Shown here: piece by piece, positions 23,654 through 33,580 of the stretch
Layout: each line of letters opens with the position of its first letter
How positions within the stretch are numbered: position 1 is the first letter of the stretch
Position numbers and translations under genes: made by a program
NCBI GenBank assembly: GCA_022560025.1
Contig: JAFISE010000008.1
Location: 310,001 to 374,000, forward strand
Source: Stagonosporopsis chrysanthemi
Lineage: Eukaryota; Ascomycota; Dothideomycetes; Pleosporales; Didymellaceae
DNA length: 64,000 bases
Direction of reading: 5' to 3'
The notes under the pieces: generated by a model
Told to the model about the DNA's origin: nothing
The model's input: only the letters and a program-made list of their open reading frames with translations
Database searches by the model: none

Positions 23654-23738
23654 AGGTCTTGCCCGGAATCGAACCGGGGTTGCCGGAAGATGCTGAAGAG
23701 ATCAGAATCCGGAGTGATAACCGCTACCTGGTAGGAAT
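23654..23738 (-). pseudogene. tRNA-Gln(CUG) relic with non-matching 5' end
   Basis: The minus strand carries a near-complete intron-containing tRNA-Gln. The T-arm is perfect (CCCGG/TTCGATT/CCGGG), the anticodon stem pairs CCGGA with TCCGG, and the loop reads TT-CTG-A (anticodon CUG) with a 13-nt intron after A37. The 3' acceptor strand CAAGACC needs a 5' partner GGTCTTG, but the 5' side reads ATTCCTA and has no complementarity. The first two D-stem pairs are also lost, while the D-loop AGCGGTTA remains. A T5 Pol III terminator follows at 23646-23650. Unspliced length from the expected 5' position is 85 nt, 72 nt after splicing, so the spacing is canonical. I infer that the first ~12 nt were replaced and that the gene cannot form a functional acceptor stem. 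Confidence 0.7.
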
Positions 23739-24005
23739 TAGTCATCTGGATTGAGAAGATCTGGGAAGACGAGTGAACGTACACTACAAAACCTGTTTGT
23801 TGGTTTGATGGAAGCATTGGATGCATGGTGAGACTAGATAGCAGGAAAATTACATGTTTCGCTGACAGTGGTGAGGTTTGAAAAGGTTTGCTGCGCTGCT
23901 TAGCCTCCCCCACTTCATCGTCGCAACAAAACAATCGCAAAACGAAATCGGAAACTTGGCCGACTGTTTCGCGGACCAACCCACTTTGACGTCCTTGGTC
24001 ACGCC

Positions 24006-25791
24006 CTACAATCTGGCTCGCGCTTCGTCTTTGACTACCAATCCGAACTTGCCCGCCTTCTCCTTGTCCTTCAACACGCGCCTCAGAATCTTGCCAGACG
24101 GCGACTTGGGAATCTCGTTGATCTGTTCGCAAGGCATTAGCGACGTGCATTCACAAAATCACGAAAACGTGTAGACTCACAAACTCGACTTGAGAAACCC
24201 ATTTGTACTTGACCTTCTTGTCCTTGACATACTGAATTATGTCCCTCCCGACCGCCGCGCTCTCCTCGACCTCCCGCTTCAACACGACATACGCCTTGGG
24301 CAGCTCCCCGCTGTAGTCGTCTCGCACGCCCATCACGGCCACATCCTCGACCTTCGGGTGGCCCAGCAGCAGATCCTCCAGCTCTGCAGGCGCGACACCG
24401 ATCCCCTTAACCTTGATGAGCTCCTTGATACGGTCGCTGATATGAATCATGTTCTCCTCATCGATACTGCCCTGATCGCCCGTGTGCAGGAATCCGTCTG
24501 CGTCGAAGGTCTCAGCTGTGGCCTTGGGGTTGTTCAAATAGCCCATCACGACCTGAGGGCCACGCGCCAATACCTCACCGTCCTCGTTGAGTCCCGCTTC
24601 AGAGCCGTCTGGGCGGATGATCTTCACCTCTGTGGACGCGACGATTGCGCCGCCGCTGTGTGCGTATTTGAAATCGAATTTCTCAGGCGGGTGTGCGGTG
24701 ATGCACGAGCAGGATTCGGTCATGCCGTAGCCTTGCTTGAAGCCCGTGCTGGGGAATTTCTTCTGCAGCAGCTGGATGATTTCCTCTGAAAGCGGGGCTG
24801 CGCCGGATGAGAAGCGAGTTACGTGTGAGAGATCGTATTTGTCGACTATTGGGTCGCGGACGAGGCGGATCAGGATTGGTGGGACAAGGAGCAGCTCCCC
24901 GAGCTTGTACTCGCAGATGATGTTGAGCATGCCTTCCATCGAAAATTGGGGTAGCATGATCACCTCTGCATTAAGAAGGATGGGGAGGTGCATTTGGTGC
25001 ACAAGACCAGTAATGTGGAACAAAGGCAGGACTGCCATGATCTGTTTCTGGGTCTCGGGCGTGATCTGCTGGATCTGGAGGCACTGTGCAATGACATTCT
25101 GGTGAGATATCATGACAGCCTTGGGCAATCCAGTGGTACCGCTTGAAAACGAAAGGAAGCCGCATACATCCTTGTTTTTCTTGCCTGGAGGAATTTTGAA
25201 TGCTGGGCTCTGACCGTTATCGCCGTACGATTCCCCAATTCGGATGAGTTTCTGCACCGTAGTATAGCCTGAAAGCTCGCCTTCAAGCAGGAAAATGTTT
25301 GACTGGGGCAGTCCAGCGGCTTTGGCACTCGCAGATGCGACCTTCATGCTCCCAGGCGTTGTTAGAAGAAACTTCGAGCCCGCGGTCTTCAGTGCGAACG
25401 TCATCTCTTCGACGTTGTATGCTGGACTTGCACCACTGATCTTCGCCCCAACGCGGAGGCCTGCAAACATAGCTACTGGATACCAGACAGTATTCTGGCC
25501 GAAGAGCGAAACCGTCTCTCCAGTCTCAAGGCCATACCTCTTTACGAGCGCTGTAGCAATATAGGTAGAGTATTTTTTAACCTCTGCCCAATTGACTCGC
25601 TCTTTTGTTATGGCATTCTGGAAGCCAGCGAGCTCACTTGGAGGATATTTGGTGAGCGGCGAATAAGGCGAGTCGAACAACCAGTCCCAGTCGGTCAATT
25701 CAGTCGGCACTGGAGGTTGTTAACTCGAGACCTGGTATGCGTCGCTCTACTTACGGTCAATCGGGGGTTGTCGAGACTTAAATATGACCAT
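24006..25791 (-). CDS. 4-coumarate-CoA ligase-like acyl-CoA ligase, peroxisomal (copy 1)
   Basis: Adenylate-forming enzyme (ANL family) that makes acyl- or aryl-CoA from a carboxylic acid, ATP and CoA. Minus-strand exons 25791-25755, 25709-24181 and 24122-24006, 560 aa. The 37-nt first exon (MVIFKSRQPPID) uses a GTAAGT donor and CTCCAG acceptor. The last intron (58 nt, GTGAGT…GAACAG) restores INEIPKSPSGKILRRVL with the catalytic lysine. The P-loop LSFSSGTTGLPKAVM, YGMTES, and FLHTGDQG motifs are present. The C-terminus is ARL, fitting the PTS1 peroxisomal signal. The substrate cannot be read from sequence; aromatic or medium-chain acids are typical for the family. It diverges from the hydroxyacyl-CoA dehydrogenase-like gene, 321 bp away, which suggests linked acyl-CoA metabolism. 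A second family member lies at 44023-45724. Confidence 0.92.
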
Positions 25792-26112
25792 AGTGATGAC
25801 GATGAGCGCTTCAAATTGGGACCAAGTCTCAATACAATGGGACTGTGACAGCGATGCGAACGATAATCAAGGGCTCAGGTTGAATCGACTCCGAAGTGAT
25901 TCCGCGCAGCGACGGTGAATACAAAGCATCGCAAGCACACAGCCAAAGAATCCATGATAGATCCTCGGTGCCACCAGCGCGGATCGTGATGTTCGAGTCG
26001 GTTTGTCGTGCGGGGATAACGGGAGCTTGTAGCCAGGTAGGCGGGGTTGAACTGCACCCGAGACTACCCACTTTCGGGATACATATGTACATTAACCCTC
26101 AGTACATACACT
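25792..26112. promoter_or_regulatory. Shared divergent promoter, acyl-CoA ligase / dehydrogenase
   Basis: 321 bp between two start codons on opposite strands. An upstream in-frame ATG for the dehydrogenase lies at 26047. No known fatty-acid response element is claimed; a search for CCTCGG (FarA/FarB-type) finds a cctcgg at about 25963-25968. Confidence 0.4.
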
Positions 26113-27069
26113 ATGTCGGAACGATTGACGAAAGACACGAACACCAAGATCACCTTGATAGGCACGGGAACCATTGGTCTTTCCTTTGCTGCCTTCCATT
26201 TAACGCACCTTGCAAGCCCCTCCCAGCTTACGATCTATGACACCCGCACAGATGTAGCCGAGTATGTGCAAGAGAAGCTGCCTACATTCTTCGAGAAGCA
26301 GGAAAAATCAACTCTACCATCCTTTTCCGACATAACGATCGCAAAGTCGCTCGAAGAGGCTGTCAAGGGTGCTACTGTGGTCCAGGAATCAGGGCCGGAG
26401 AAGGCTCCCTTCAAAATCAACCTCTGGGCCGAAGTAGAAAAGCACGCACCAAAGGATGCTCTGCTGTGGAGTTCAACGTCTGGCATTCCGGCTTCCCAGC
26501 AGACATGCAAGATGGAAGACCTAAGTCGTGTGCTGGTGGTACATCCTTACAACCCGCCACACATCATGCCACTGATAGAGCTCGTGCCCTCACCAGAAAC
26601 ATCAGAGGAGGTCATCAAGCGCACTCAAGACTTTTGGCGCGCAAGAGGCCGCGTGCCCATTCACATCAAGAAGGAAACGACCGGCTTTGTAGCGAACAGA
26701 CTCGCGTTTGCTTTGCTACGTGAAGCCGTCCACCTTGTAGACCAGGGTGTGGTGTCGGTGGAGGAGCTCGATCAGATTGTGCAAACATCGATGGGTCCTC
26801 GCTGGGCTGTTGCGGGGCCATTCAAGAGCTATCACGCAGGTGGAGGCCCGACAGGGCTTGAGGGTTTCTTCAAGAACATCGGCGGTACTGTGCAAGACTG
26901 CTGGGCGGAGTCGGGAACGCCCAATGTGGGCGATGGCTGGGAAGAGAAGATCTTCAAGGAGGCGCAGGAGGCATATGGTGGGGTCGATATCGGTGAGCGA
27001 GATAGGATCACACGGAGATTACTACAGGTTTTGGAAGAGGAGAAGAGCAAGACTGAAAGTGCAAACTGA
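26113..27069 (+). CDS. 3-hydroxyacyl-CoA dehydrogenase family protein (CRYL1/carnitine-dehydrogenase-like)
   Basis: NAD-dependent short-form 3-hydroxyacid dehydrogenase. Single exon; the start at 26113 (MSERLTKDTNTKITLIG) gives 318 aa. The upstream ATG at 26047 would add 22 poorly structured residues. A Rossmann motif GTGTIGLSFA is at ~16-25, with a likely Asp adenine-ribose ligand ~43 (IYDTR). The active-site region has SSTSGIPAS, HPYNPPHIMPLIELVP (catalytic His and Glu) and FVANRLAFALLREA (Asn). The C-terminal helical domain has GPRWAVAGPF, as in lambda-crystallin/L-gulonate 3-dehydrogenase and carnitine 3-dehydrogenase. No peroxisomal signal (ends TESAN). Exact substrate unknown. Divergent from the acyl-CoA ligase. 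Confidence 0.88.
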   Translation: MSERLTKDTNTKITLIGTGTIGLSFAAFHLTHLASPSQLTIYDTRTDVAEYVQEKLPTFFEKQEKSTLPSFSDITIAKSLEEAVKGATVVQESGPEKAPFKINLWAEVEKHAPKDALLWSSTSGIPASQQTCKMEDLSRVLVVHPYNPPHIMPLIELVPSPETSEEVIKRTQDFWRARGRVPIHIKKETTGFVANRLAFALLREAVHLVDQGVVSVEELDQIVQTSMGPRWAVAGPFKSYHAGGGPTGLEGFFKNIGGTVQDCWAESGTPNVGDGWEEKIFKEAQEAYGGVDIGERDRITRRLLQVLEEEKSKTESAN

Positions 27070-28649
27070 GATGAGCGGCTGCCATGTGCGAAGGAGCTCG
27101 TTTCTTTGGCCGATCAGCTCTACCTCCTCCCTAACTCTTTCCTGCCCGCCACACTGCAGAACACAACTAAGTTCTAACTCTATTAACCTGAAGCATATGG
27201 AGCAGTAAGCACTAGATTGCTGGACAAACACGTTTGATGAATCAGTTGTGGGTGGTGTAGCCAACTAAGGGGTCTATTGTCCCCAAGAACGATCGCTTAA
27301 AAGAAACGAGCTTCTTCGTGGGCACACAACATAACTCATGCTTTCCTTTTCAAGCAACTAGCAAATCTCCTATCTTGTTACACCGGCCGTCTTGTTTCAT
27401 GTTCTTGCTTTCATTCCTTGACCGCCCAGCCAGGCTCTTCGCAGTCCTAAGCCAAACCGTGTGCTTGCTTACATGCCTGGAATCTTGCAAGGAGTTTTGG
27501 TTGGAAGACAACTTAAGCTCTCCTTCCTATGGGAGCACCTGCCGCAAATCTCCTCGCTTCTCTGCCGGCATCTCTTCATCCGATTTGGGCAGGTGCGTGG
27601 ATCGAAACCGTGGATGTCGGCATGACTGCAACGTGTATGCTTGGTGTGCAAAGGAACGGCACAAGTCTGACAAGTGGATAGTAAGACGTAGCACATCTTT
27701 CCTTATGGTGAACTGACGGTGGTTCCTTCGAATGGCCTCTTGCTGAATTGGTAAAAGGACTACTAGGGTAGGTACGTCCACTTGTAGAAGCGGAGTTCTG
27801 GAATTTGTTGCGGCACGATATTGCCGGTACTCCCACAATGGGATAGATTTCCGTAATTTGACTTCTTCGTGTGGCGGTCGAGTTCAAATCATATGCTTCC
27901 CGGAACCACTCGTTGTGGCGGCAAGAATCCGTCCATCACGTCCATGATATACGTGACAGTACGCTTGGTTCAATTTCGTTTGCCCAACAGTGATTGCTGA
28001 ATGTTAGAGACATCTCTTTGAGACATACTGCCGTCTATAGAGACACTAACATTACAGCGTTATGTGCGGCAGTCATGTCTTTTGTTCCAGAGCCAGGTGG
28101 CACAATCAGGTCAACAAGCTTTGCCTACAGCGCACGAAACGCTGGCCGACCCTACCTGTGACGTCGGCTATGTGTACAGCAAACGACACCCACCGAAGTT
28201 GACTGCGATGCACGTCTTCGTCTCTAAGGTTGTCATCAAGAAGCCACGGAGTATCCATTAGCTCTGCTTGCAAGCATTCGGAAGGATCACTAATTCTGTT
28301 CAGCATTTACTGCAATTACTGCAGTATTGAATCACAGTCGGCTTTGCACGACGCAGATCGTGGCATCGATGAAGTTGCAGTCTAGCAATCACCAATCACG
28401 ATCCCCGCTTCTCGCTGACACTTTTTACCTCGGCATGAACGCCATCGCTCCACACGCCGTCCAGACACCGAGCCGCGAGTCGAATAATAGATACATACCC
28501 TGTCGCCCCAGACTTCCCCATACCCGCCGTACCAAACATTCGAACAACCCACTCGCACACCTGCCACCACTTGTACCTTCTCTGTGTATACATACCGTGG
28601 TTCTCCAGTAGCCGAAACCGATCCCTCACCGCCGCCGCACGCGATCATC
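27070..28649. other. Intergenic region
   Basis: 1.58 kb between the dehydrogenase stop and the cytochrome b5 start, same strand. Short frames are present on both strands but none shows a domain or plausible composition. A ccaat pentamer lies near 28393. A GTTCAAATC at ~27882 resembles a tRNA B-box but has no pairing stem. Confidence 0.45.
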
Positions 28650-29015
28650 ATGTCTGAGCAACTCACAACGAAGCAAGTCGCCGAGCACAGCACAGTTGAG
28701 AAGGGGCTGTACATTATTGTGGACAAGGACGTATACAAGCTAGACAGCTTTGTAGACGAGCACCCCGGAGGCGCGAAGATTCTCAAGCGAGTGGGGGGCA
28801 AGGATGCTAGCAAGCAGTTTTGGAAGGTATGTTTGATAGTCACCATATTCGCGAGCAGCATACTTTCTGCTGTATATTAGTTTGGGCATTTTGCGCACAT
28901 TGCAATCTCTGTACACTGGCTGACTGCGCTGGAACAGTACCACAACGAAGGCGTCCTTAAGAAGTACGGGTCGAAGCTGAAGATTGGCACAGTCAAGGAG
29001 GAAGCCAAGCTATAA
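28650..29015 (+). CDS. Small soluble cytochrome b5-like heme protein
   Basis: Electron-transfer heme domain. Exons 28650-28826 and 28938-29015, 84 aa. The 111-nt intron has a GTATGT donor and a GAACAG acceptor. The heme core is present: KDVYKLDSFVDEHPGGAKIL with the first axial His in HPGG (~39), and the second axial His in FWKYHNEGVL (~62), which is encoded just after the splice junction. It has no hydrophobic C-terminal anchor, unlike ER cytochrome b5, so the protein is probably soluble or works with a partner reductase or desaturase. It resembles single-domain fungal b5 proteins. Partner unknown. Confidence 0.92.
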
Positions 29016-29406
29016 GCATCACAGGTCGAGAAAAATACACTGCGATACTACACACACATCTACATGGCTATATGTGCTTTCGCTGTGTTGACCGTGCGAG
29101 TGACTAAATTGATTCGAAGAACGTGTCGATCCGGACGTAGGCATGGTTGGCATCTACAAAGTGTGATAGGTATATTTCTTTCTTCTAGCTTCTTCTGGCT
29201 CATGGCCGTATTCTTAATATTGACTATAAATTAATGACACGCTGTACGATGCAAGATCAAAGATCAGACAAATCCAGGCTTCTAGGTAGGTATAGTGCGT
29301 AAAATCCAACAAGCGCAAATGCCGTGGGTATCGTAATGTGGCGCGCGAATATGCAAAAAGATTCCATGTGTGTTGCCGTTTCTCATGTGTGCGTGTGCAT
29401 GTGTGC
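29016..29406. other. Convergent 3' intergenic region
   Basis: 391 bp between cytochrome b5 (+) and the hypothetical gene (-). AT-rich around 29160-29240. Nothing else seen. Confidence 0.45.
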
Positions 29407-30279
29407 TTAGAAGCAGGTCCACCTTGTCTTTGGCCTGGGCCTCTGTGGCTGCGAGCTCTTGGTGCAGAGACGCGTGAGTTCCTTCTCAGTTTCGTGGCTT
29501 TCGATAACATCCAGCCTGTAGCGTCGAACGGATCCAGCGTCCGACTGGTCTTTCTCGTAGAACCTTTCCGGTGGGCCCGACACACAGCGCGGGACCGCTC
29601 TCCGGACAAGACCTCGAAATCCCGTGTTTTGTTTATCGATTCTCTCGTAGTCCCGTTTACGCGTGCTAGATGAGGTCCAGTGCGTCGTTGTGGGAGGAAT
29701 TGTCACATGTGCGTTCTCGACCTCTTGCAATGAGACGTGTTCCGGGACCATGGCCATTTCATCCATACTGAAACGTGGTGCCGCACTGGGAAAACCAAAG
29801 TTCTCGTGAGACAATGTCGGACTCGGAAGAGCGGAGTTGGCCTGGTAAGAAGGGTTCGAGAACAGACTGCAGCTGCGAAAATGGAGGGCGAGTACATCAT
29901 CGACATCATGACTTGTGGGCGAAGCGGTGTGGGTGCTTTTTACTCGGTAATGGCGAGCTGGACGAGACGGATCCACGATGGTGCATGAAGTGCGTCGTGA
30001 AGATAGTTTTGAATCATGGCCACGACCCTTTGAGCGCGATCTCGTGGTGGAGTTCTCTGATGAGGAGGCTGATCTATGGTTTGTAGGTCGGGGTCGCTTC
30101 TCAGAAGCTGGTCTAGATGTGGACATGTTGACGAGATCCGTAGTATCTACCGAGGCTGAATCTGTCCTTGCCATGCGATGGCGTTGAGGCGTGGTATTGT
30201 TTCCCTGTAAGGATGTCGTTTGTTGTTTTAGGGGTTTCGAAGGAGAAGATTCAATGTATCCACTGTCTTTTCGATTCAT
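29407..30279 (-). CDS. Hypothetical disordered protein
   Basis: Single exon of 290 aa from the ATG at 30279 (MNRKDSGYIESSPSK). An extension to 30345 is possible but has weak composition. The protein is dominated by Ser, Thr, Arg and Pro and looks disordered. Several RxxS/T and SP/TP sites suggest phosphorylation. A short more ordered region occurs near ~170-200 (SMDEMAMVPEHVSL). The tail is basic and ends KTRWTCF. The N-terminal DSGYIESSP motif is of a kind I have seen in other fungal hypothetical proteins, but I cannot name a family. No catalytic domain. Confidence 0.6.
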   Translation of the reverse strand: MNRKDSGYIESSPSKPLKQQTTSLQGNNTTPQRHRMARTDSASVDTTDLVNMSTSRPASEKRPRPTNHRSASSSENSTTRSRSKGRGHDSKLSSRRTSCTIVDPSRPARHYRVKSTHTASPTSHDVDDVLALHFRSCSLFSNPSYQANSALPSPTLSHENFGFPSAAPRFSMDEMAMVPEHVSLQEVENAHVTIPPTTTHWTSSSTRKRDYERIDKQNTGFRGLVRRAVPRCVSGPPERFYEKDQSDAGSVRRYRLDVIESHETEKELTRLCTKSSQPQRPRPKTRWTCF

Positions 30280-31710
30280 TGTCGATCCATAAAACAGGCG
30301 GTGACAGGTAGTGGGCCGTGACGTAGTAATAGCAATTTGAATCAACTGTTGAATTGTTGATGAAAGTAGTTATTTCGGCATCCTTTAGCTTCGTCAGTGC
30401 TGCGTCTAATCAGGAAGGTACCCGCCAAAGGGGCCTCACCAGCAACCAGTGCGGGTGCGAGTCTCAGAAAGAATTGACTTCCAAACGCAAGGAACAAAAA
30501 GTAAGGTGCAACAAAAGTCGGAATACAAGGATGATATGTAAATGCAGGGCAATCAGATGATTCTGGATCCGAGACCCGCAGCACTATCGGATGAACCAGC
30601 GTGGTCGTTCTGTAGAGCGGCTAGGCGAGCGAAATAGAAAGTCAAACGATGTAAAGTGCAGATCTCGCGCTTCGATTGGCCGAGACCTCGCGTGCGCACA
30701 GGATATGCACGATCTCTGCAGCAGTGCGGTTGGGCCGTCGACTGCCCTTAAGCTCGAGTTCACCGCCTCAAATTGGACTTCCGGGGTTGGTGAACTAGAA
30801 GCCCGACAGGATTAGTGCCGGAATAAAAATGGAGAATGGTTGTCAAGGCTCTAGGCGGTTGAAACGGACAATGACAGGTGCACTGGACATGTCAACCCCG
30901 TGGACGTTTGTTGCGCGGGAGGTTGAAGTATAATGTCGACCATTTTCACATGCAAGTGTGGCCACGGAGGCGGTCCCTTATCGAAGGGGCCAAAAACAGC
31001 AACGAAGATCACTTGGCTGCGCCTGTGACGACCTTTGTGAGTGGGTGAGGTTCGAGGCATGTCGAATTGCAGCCTCGCGCTCCATGTGGGTGCCTCTAGC
31101 GGGCAGGATCGAATCATTCGCTAGAACGCCATCGATAGCGACATCGGGCCAAGATCACCTGCCTGTATTTGGTCAAGACCTACCGGGGCGTGTAAAGAGT
31201 CAGGGTCAAGATCCAATGGAGCGGCCACACACGACATCGTGGGCTGCGACCGAAATGTTTGAAGCGGCAAAGCCACACCCAGAATCAGCGTTTTTAGGGT
31301 CCTACGACTGCTGCTTAACACAAATCACCCGCAGAAGGGGCTGAGAGACGCCGCCTCGCCAGCCTTGCGGTGTTCCAGGCTCCTGCGCTGTGTCGCACAG
31401 TGGATGTCCGCAGCAGGCACTGTGGTAGAACTCTACCGCCAATATGCCGTACACATATGATCGGGAAGCGGGCGCCACCAATGACCTTGTCACGAGGGAG
31501 CAACACCAAGTCGTTCACGCGCTCACACAAGCGGTCACAACTCCGAATCGTGCGGCCTGAGGGTTGAATGACGCTAGCTACCCGCGTGTACCAAACAGCA
31601 TGGACATCCCAACTCTCAGCAAAACCTCGGGATATCTTATTGACTCTCAGCCTCGAAGAATACACCTGGACGTCTTATTGAATGTCAGCTTGAGCAGACA
31701 CTGGGACGAC
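30280..31710. other. Intergenic region with diverged tandem repeat at its right end
   Basis: 1.43 kb upstream of the hypothetical gene and downstream of the alpha/beta hydrolase. Open frames at 30958-31344 and 31315-31665 have no recognisable content. The right edge holds a tandem duplication of the hydrolase stop region (see 31636-31724). Confidence 0.45.
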
Positions 31711-31724
31711 TTATTGAATCTCAT
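31636..31724 (-). repeat. Three diverged tandem copies of the hydrolase stop-codon region
   Basis: The plus strand carries cttattga at 31636, 31674 and 31710, spaced 38 and 36 bp, each followed by a similar tctcag/tgtcag/tctcat block. On the minus strand each copy reads ATTCAATAAG or AGTCAATAAG, the sequence at the real hydrolase stop (…HEIQ-stop). The copies between are similar in part (GTCCCAGTGT versus GTCCAGGTGT). Confidence 0.7.
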
Positions 31725-32559
31725 GATAGAAGCCCTCGATCAGCTTAGCCACGTCTTCGAATGCCTCAAGGCAATGCCAATGACCAACGCCCTTCATGAC
31801 CTCGAGCCTCTTCTCGGTAGTCCCCATCTCCTCGAACATCCTCTTGCAACCCTCGAGGGGTGCGCTTTTGTCCTCCTCACCAGCCAGGATTAAGACAGGG
31901 ATCTTGATGTTGCTGTAATTGGGCGGTTTGGCATTGACGATGACCCGGCAGTTTGAGCAGTAGCCGGCCGGATCTTGACCGAGGAGGAGCTCTCGTATGA
32001 AGGCTGCTGCTAGAGGAGAAGCCTTCGATCCAACTGCTGCCTGAGGAACAGTGTCTGCCATAGGCTGCATACCGTCTTTCTGAACTGTCTCGATGCGCTT
32101 CTCGAACACAGGTACAACACCCTCGTTGGGGTACACGGGGCCGATCAGGACCGCAGCAACGACTCGGTCACTACGCTCGGCAGCAAGATGAGCTGCAACA
32201 ATCCTGCAACCGATCAGTAATTGGAACTTGCTTTTGCAATGTCCTTCTACTTACCCGCCCATGCTGTGACCTACAACAACTGCTTTTGGCACGCTAAGTG
32301 CATCCAGGATACCAATGACATCGTCACCAAGGCTTTGGATGCTTGCCTGTTCACCGGTGTATGGCGACCTGCCAGCGCCAGTGTTATCGAAAATGATACA
32401 TCTAAATCCACTCGCTCGCAATCGCTCTACAACTGCGTGGTAATAGTTTTGCGACGACCCCAGGCCATGTATGAAGATGAAGGTTTCCAGCACATCCTTG
32501 CCTTCAGGTTTCAAGTCTGCATAGTGGATCTTCTTGCCGCTGATAGTAAGGTATGGCAT
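31711..32559 (-). CDS. Alpha/beta hydrolase
   Basis: Minus-strand exons 32559-32255 and 32203-31711, 265 aa. The 51-nt intron has a GTAAGT donor and a TTGCAG acceptor and falls immediately after the nucleophile elbow, joining GHSMGG to IVAAHLAAERSDRV. The oxyanion-hole motif FIHGLGSS is at ~29-36, the nucleophile Ser ~98 in GHSMG, the acid in LAGEEDKSAP, and the His in VMKGVGHWHCLEAF. The closest familiar family type is 3-oxoadipate enol-lactonase/haloperoxidase-like hydrolases. No signal peptide. Substrate cannot be inferred. The stop lies in a tandemly duplicated segment, so length near the C-terminus could vary between strains. Confidence 0.88.
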
Positions 32560-32872
32560 TGTGTCTGTCGAGTAACGAAGTTGTTAAGGGTGTAGGATCT
32601 CTTGGTGAGCTCCATGGTAGCTGTAGGCGGCTATGGAGGGTCACTTCCGACCGGAGCTCTTTCGGATCGGATCGTGCGTCATGTTACCGCTGAGTCAGCC
32701 TTAACTGTCTGCATTCGCTGAAAGTTGCATTACTCAGACCTACCGCACCATCTATCAAGGATTTCGATTTGTAAATTTCGTCGCAGGTATTTGAGCTTTT
32801 AAATATGTCCTGGATTGAGCTGTCCCAATTACTATGTACAATAAGATGCCGCACAAACTGCCAACCATGTAG
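32560..32872. other. Intergenic region
   Basis: 313 bp between two minus-strand genes. It should contain the hydrolase promoter and the 3' UTR of the next gene upstream. Nothing else seen. Confidence 0.4.
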
Positions 32873-33580
32873 CTACCACACCGCTCCAACCGTCTGGATG
32901 CTGTACTTGGCCTTAACTGCCTCTTTACACACTTCGAAAAGCTCTGGGCATAGCGGATCCGTCTGGTCGTTCAGGAGTGTCCAGAGCAGCTGCGCCAAAC
33001 CTTCCCTAGTCGTCACCTGCTTCAGGTCATCGCGCATACTACCCTCAGTATCAGATGCCCGCCCTCGCTCTCTCGACCACATCTTGCTTATTGAAGTCGC
33101 TCGGTCTCTTCTCCTCCCGTTCTTCAAATCCATGGCCTTCTGTTGCTTCGCTGCAAGCATGATCTCTTCGCTTTCGTTCCACAGAGCTATGCGGCGAAAG
33201 AAGTGCTTGAGCGCTGCCTCTTCGAATTGCGGCCGCCAGGATGATATCGCGTCTTCGAATTCGGGATCAGGATGATGATTCGCGTCCCATTTACGGAGAA
33301 AGTACTTGAAGGTGCGAACCTCGCCGTTGGGAAGTGAAACAACGAGAGATTCGAAGGCGAATGGATCCTCGGGTGTGCTCTGTTCAGCGGTGGGTGAGTT
33401 GCTTCGATTGTCTGCCCGCAGAGCATCGTAAGCTTCGACTACCCGCGAGACGGCTACTTTTTTGTGAGCGGTGACAGCATCTGTTCCATCAAAGGCATCT
33501 GGCGAAGCCCCGATTTGTTCCTTTGACCGGTCCGCGTGATGTCGGTGCAGAATAGAATGATGTCGCTTGATGGTCGCCAT
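32873..33580 (-). CDS. Conserved-looking hypothetical protein
   Basis: Single exon of 235 aa, start at 33580 (MATIKRHHSILHRHH). The open frame continues to 33829 but the extension looks like leader sequence. The N-terminus is His/Arg-rich. The middle (~75-190) is likely folded: SLVVSLPNGEVRTFKYFLRK, then EFEDAISSWRPQFEEAALKHFFRRIALWN, which reads as an amphipathic helical region. A basic linker (NGRRRDRATSISK) precedes a C-terminal helical segment EGLAQLLWTLLNDQTDPL. I do not recognise the family and claim no function. Composition and codon use favour a real gene. Confidence 0.65.
   Translation of the reverse strand: MATIKRHHSILHRHHADRSKEQIGASPDAFDGTDAVTAHKKVAVSRVVEAYDALRADNRSNSPTAEQSTPEDPFAFESLVVSLPNGEVRTFKYFLRKWDANHHPDPEFEDAISSWRPQFEEAALKHFFRRIALWNESEEIMLAAKQQKAMDLKNGRRRDRATSISKMWSRERGRASDTEGSMRDDLKQVTTREGLAQLLWTLLNDQTDPLCPELFEVCKEAVKAKYSIQTVGAVW

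Larger units (their letters stand above)
23207..24005. other. Intergenic region holding a tRNA relic
   Basis: 799 bp between RPB5 (+) and the acyl-CoA ligase (-), which converge. Apart from the tRNA-Gln relic at 23654-23738 I see no gene. The rest should be 3' UTR sequence. Confidence 0.5.

Noticed and set aside
27871..27900. tRNA B-box-like GTTCAAATC
   Set aside because: Flanking bases do not form a T-stem and no acceptor stem or anticodon arm can be drawn.
24006..29015. Fatty- or aromatic-acid degradation gene cluster
   Set aside because: Only the ligase and dehydrogenase are adjacent and divergent; cytochrome b5 is 1.6 kb away and there is no further pathway gene, transporter or regulator, so a cluster is not supported.
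30958..31665. Open frames of ~110-130 codons on both strands
   Set aside because: No recognisable content and no plausible start or splice context; typical chance frames.
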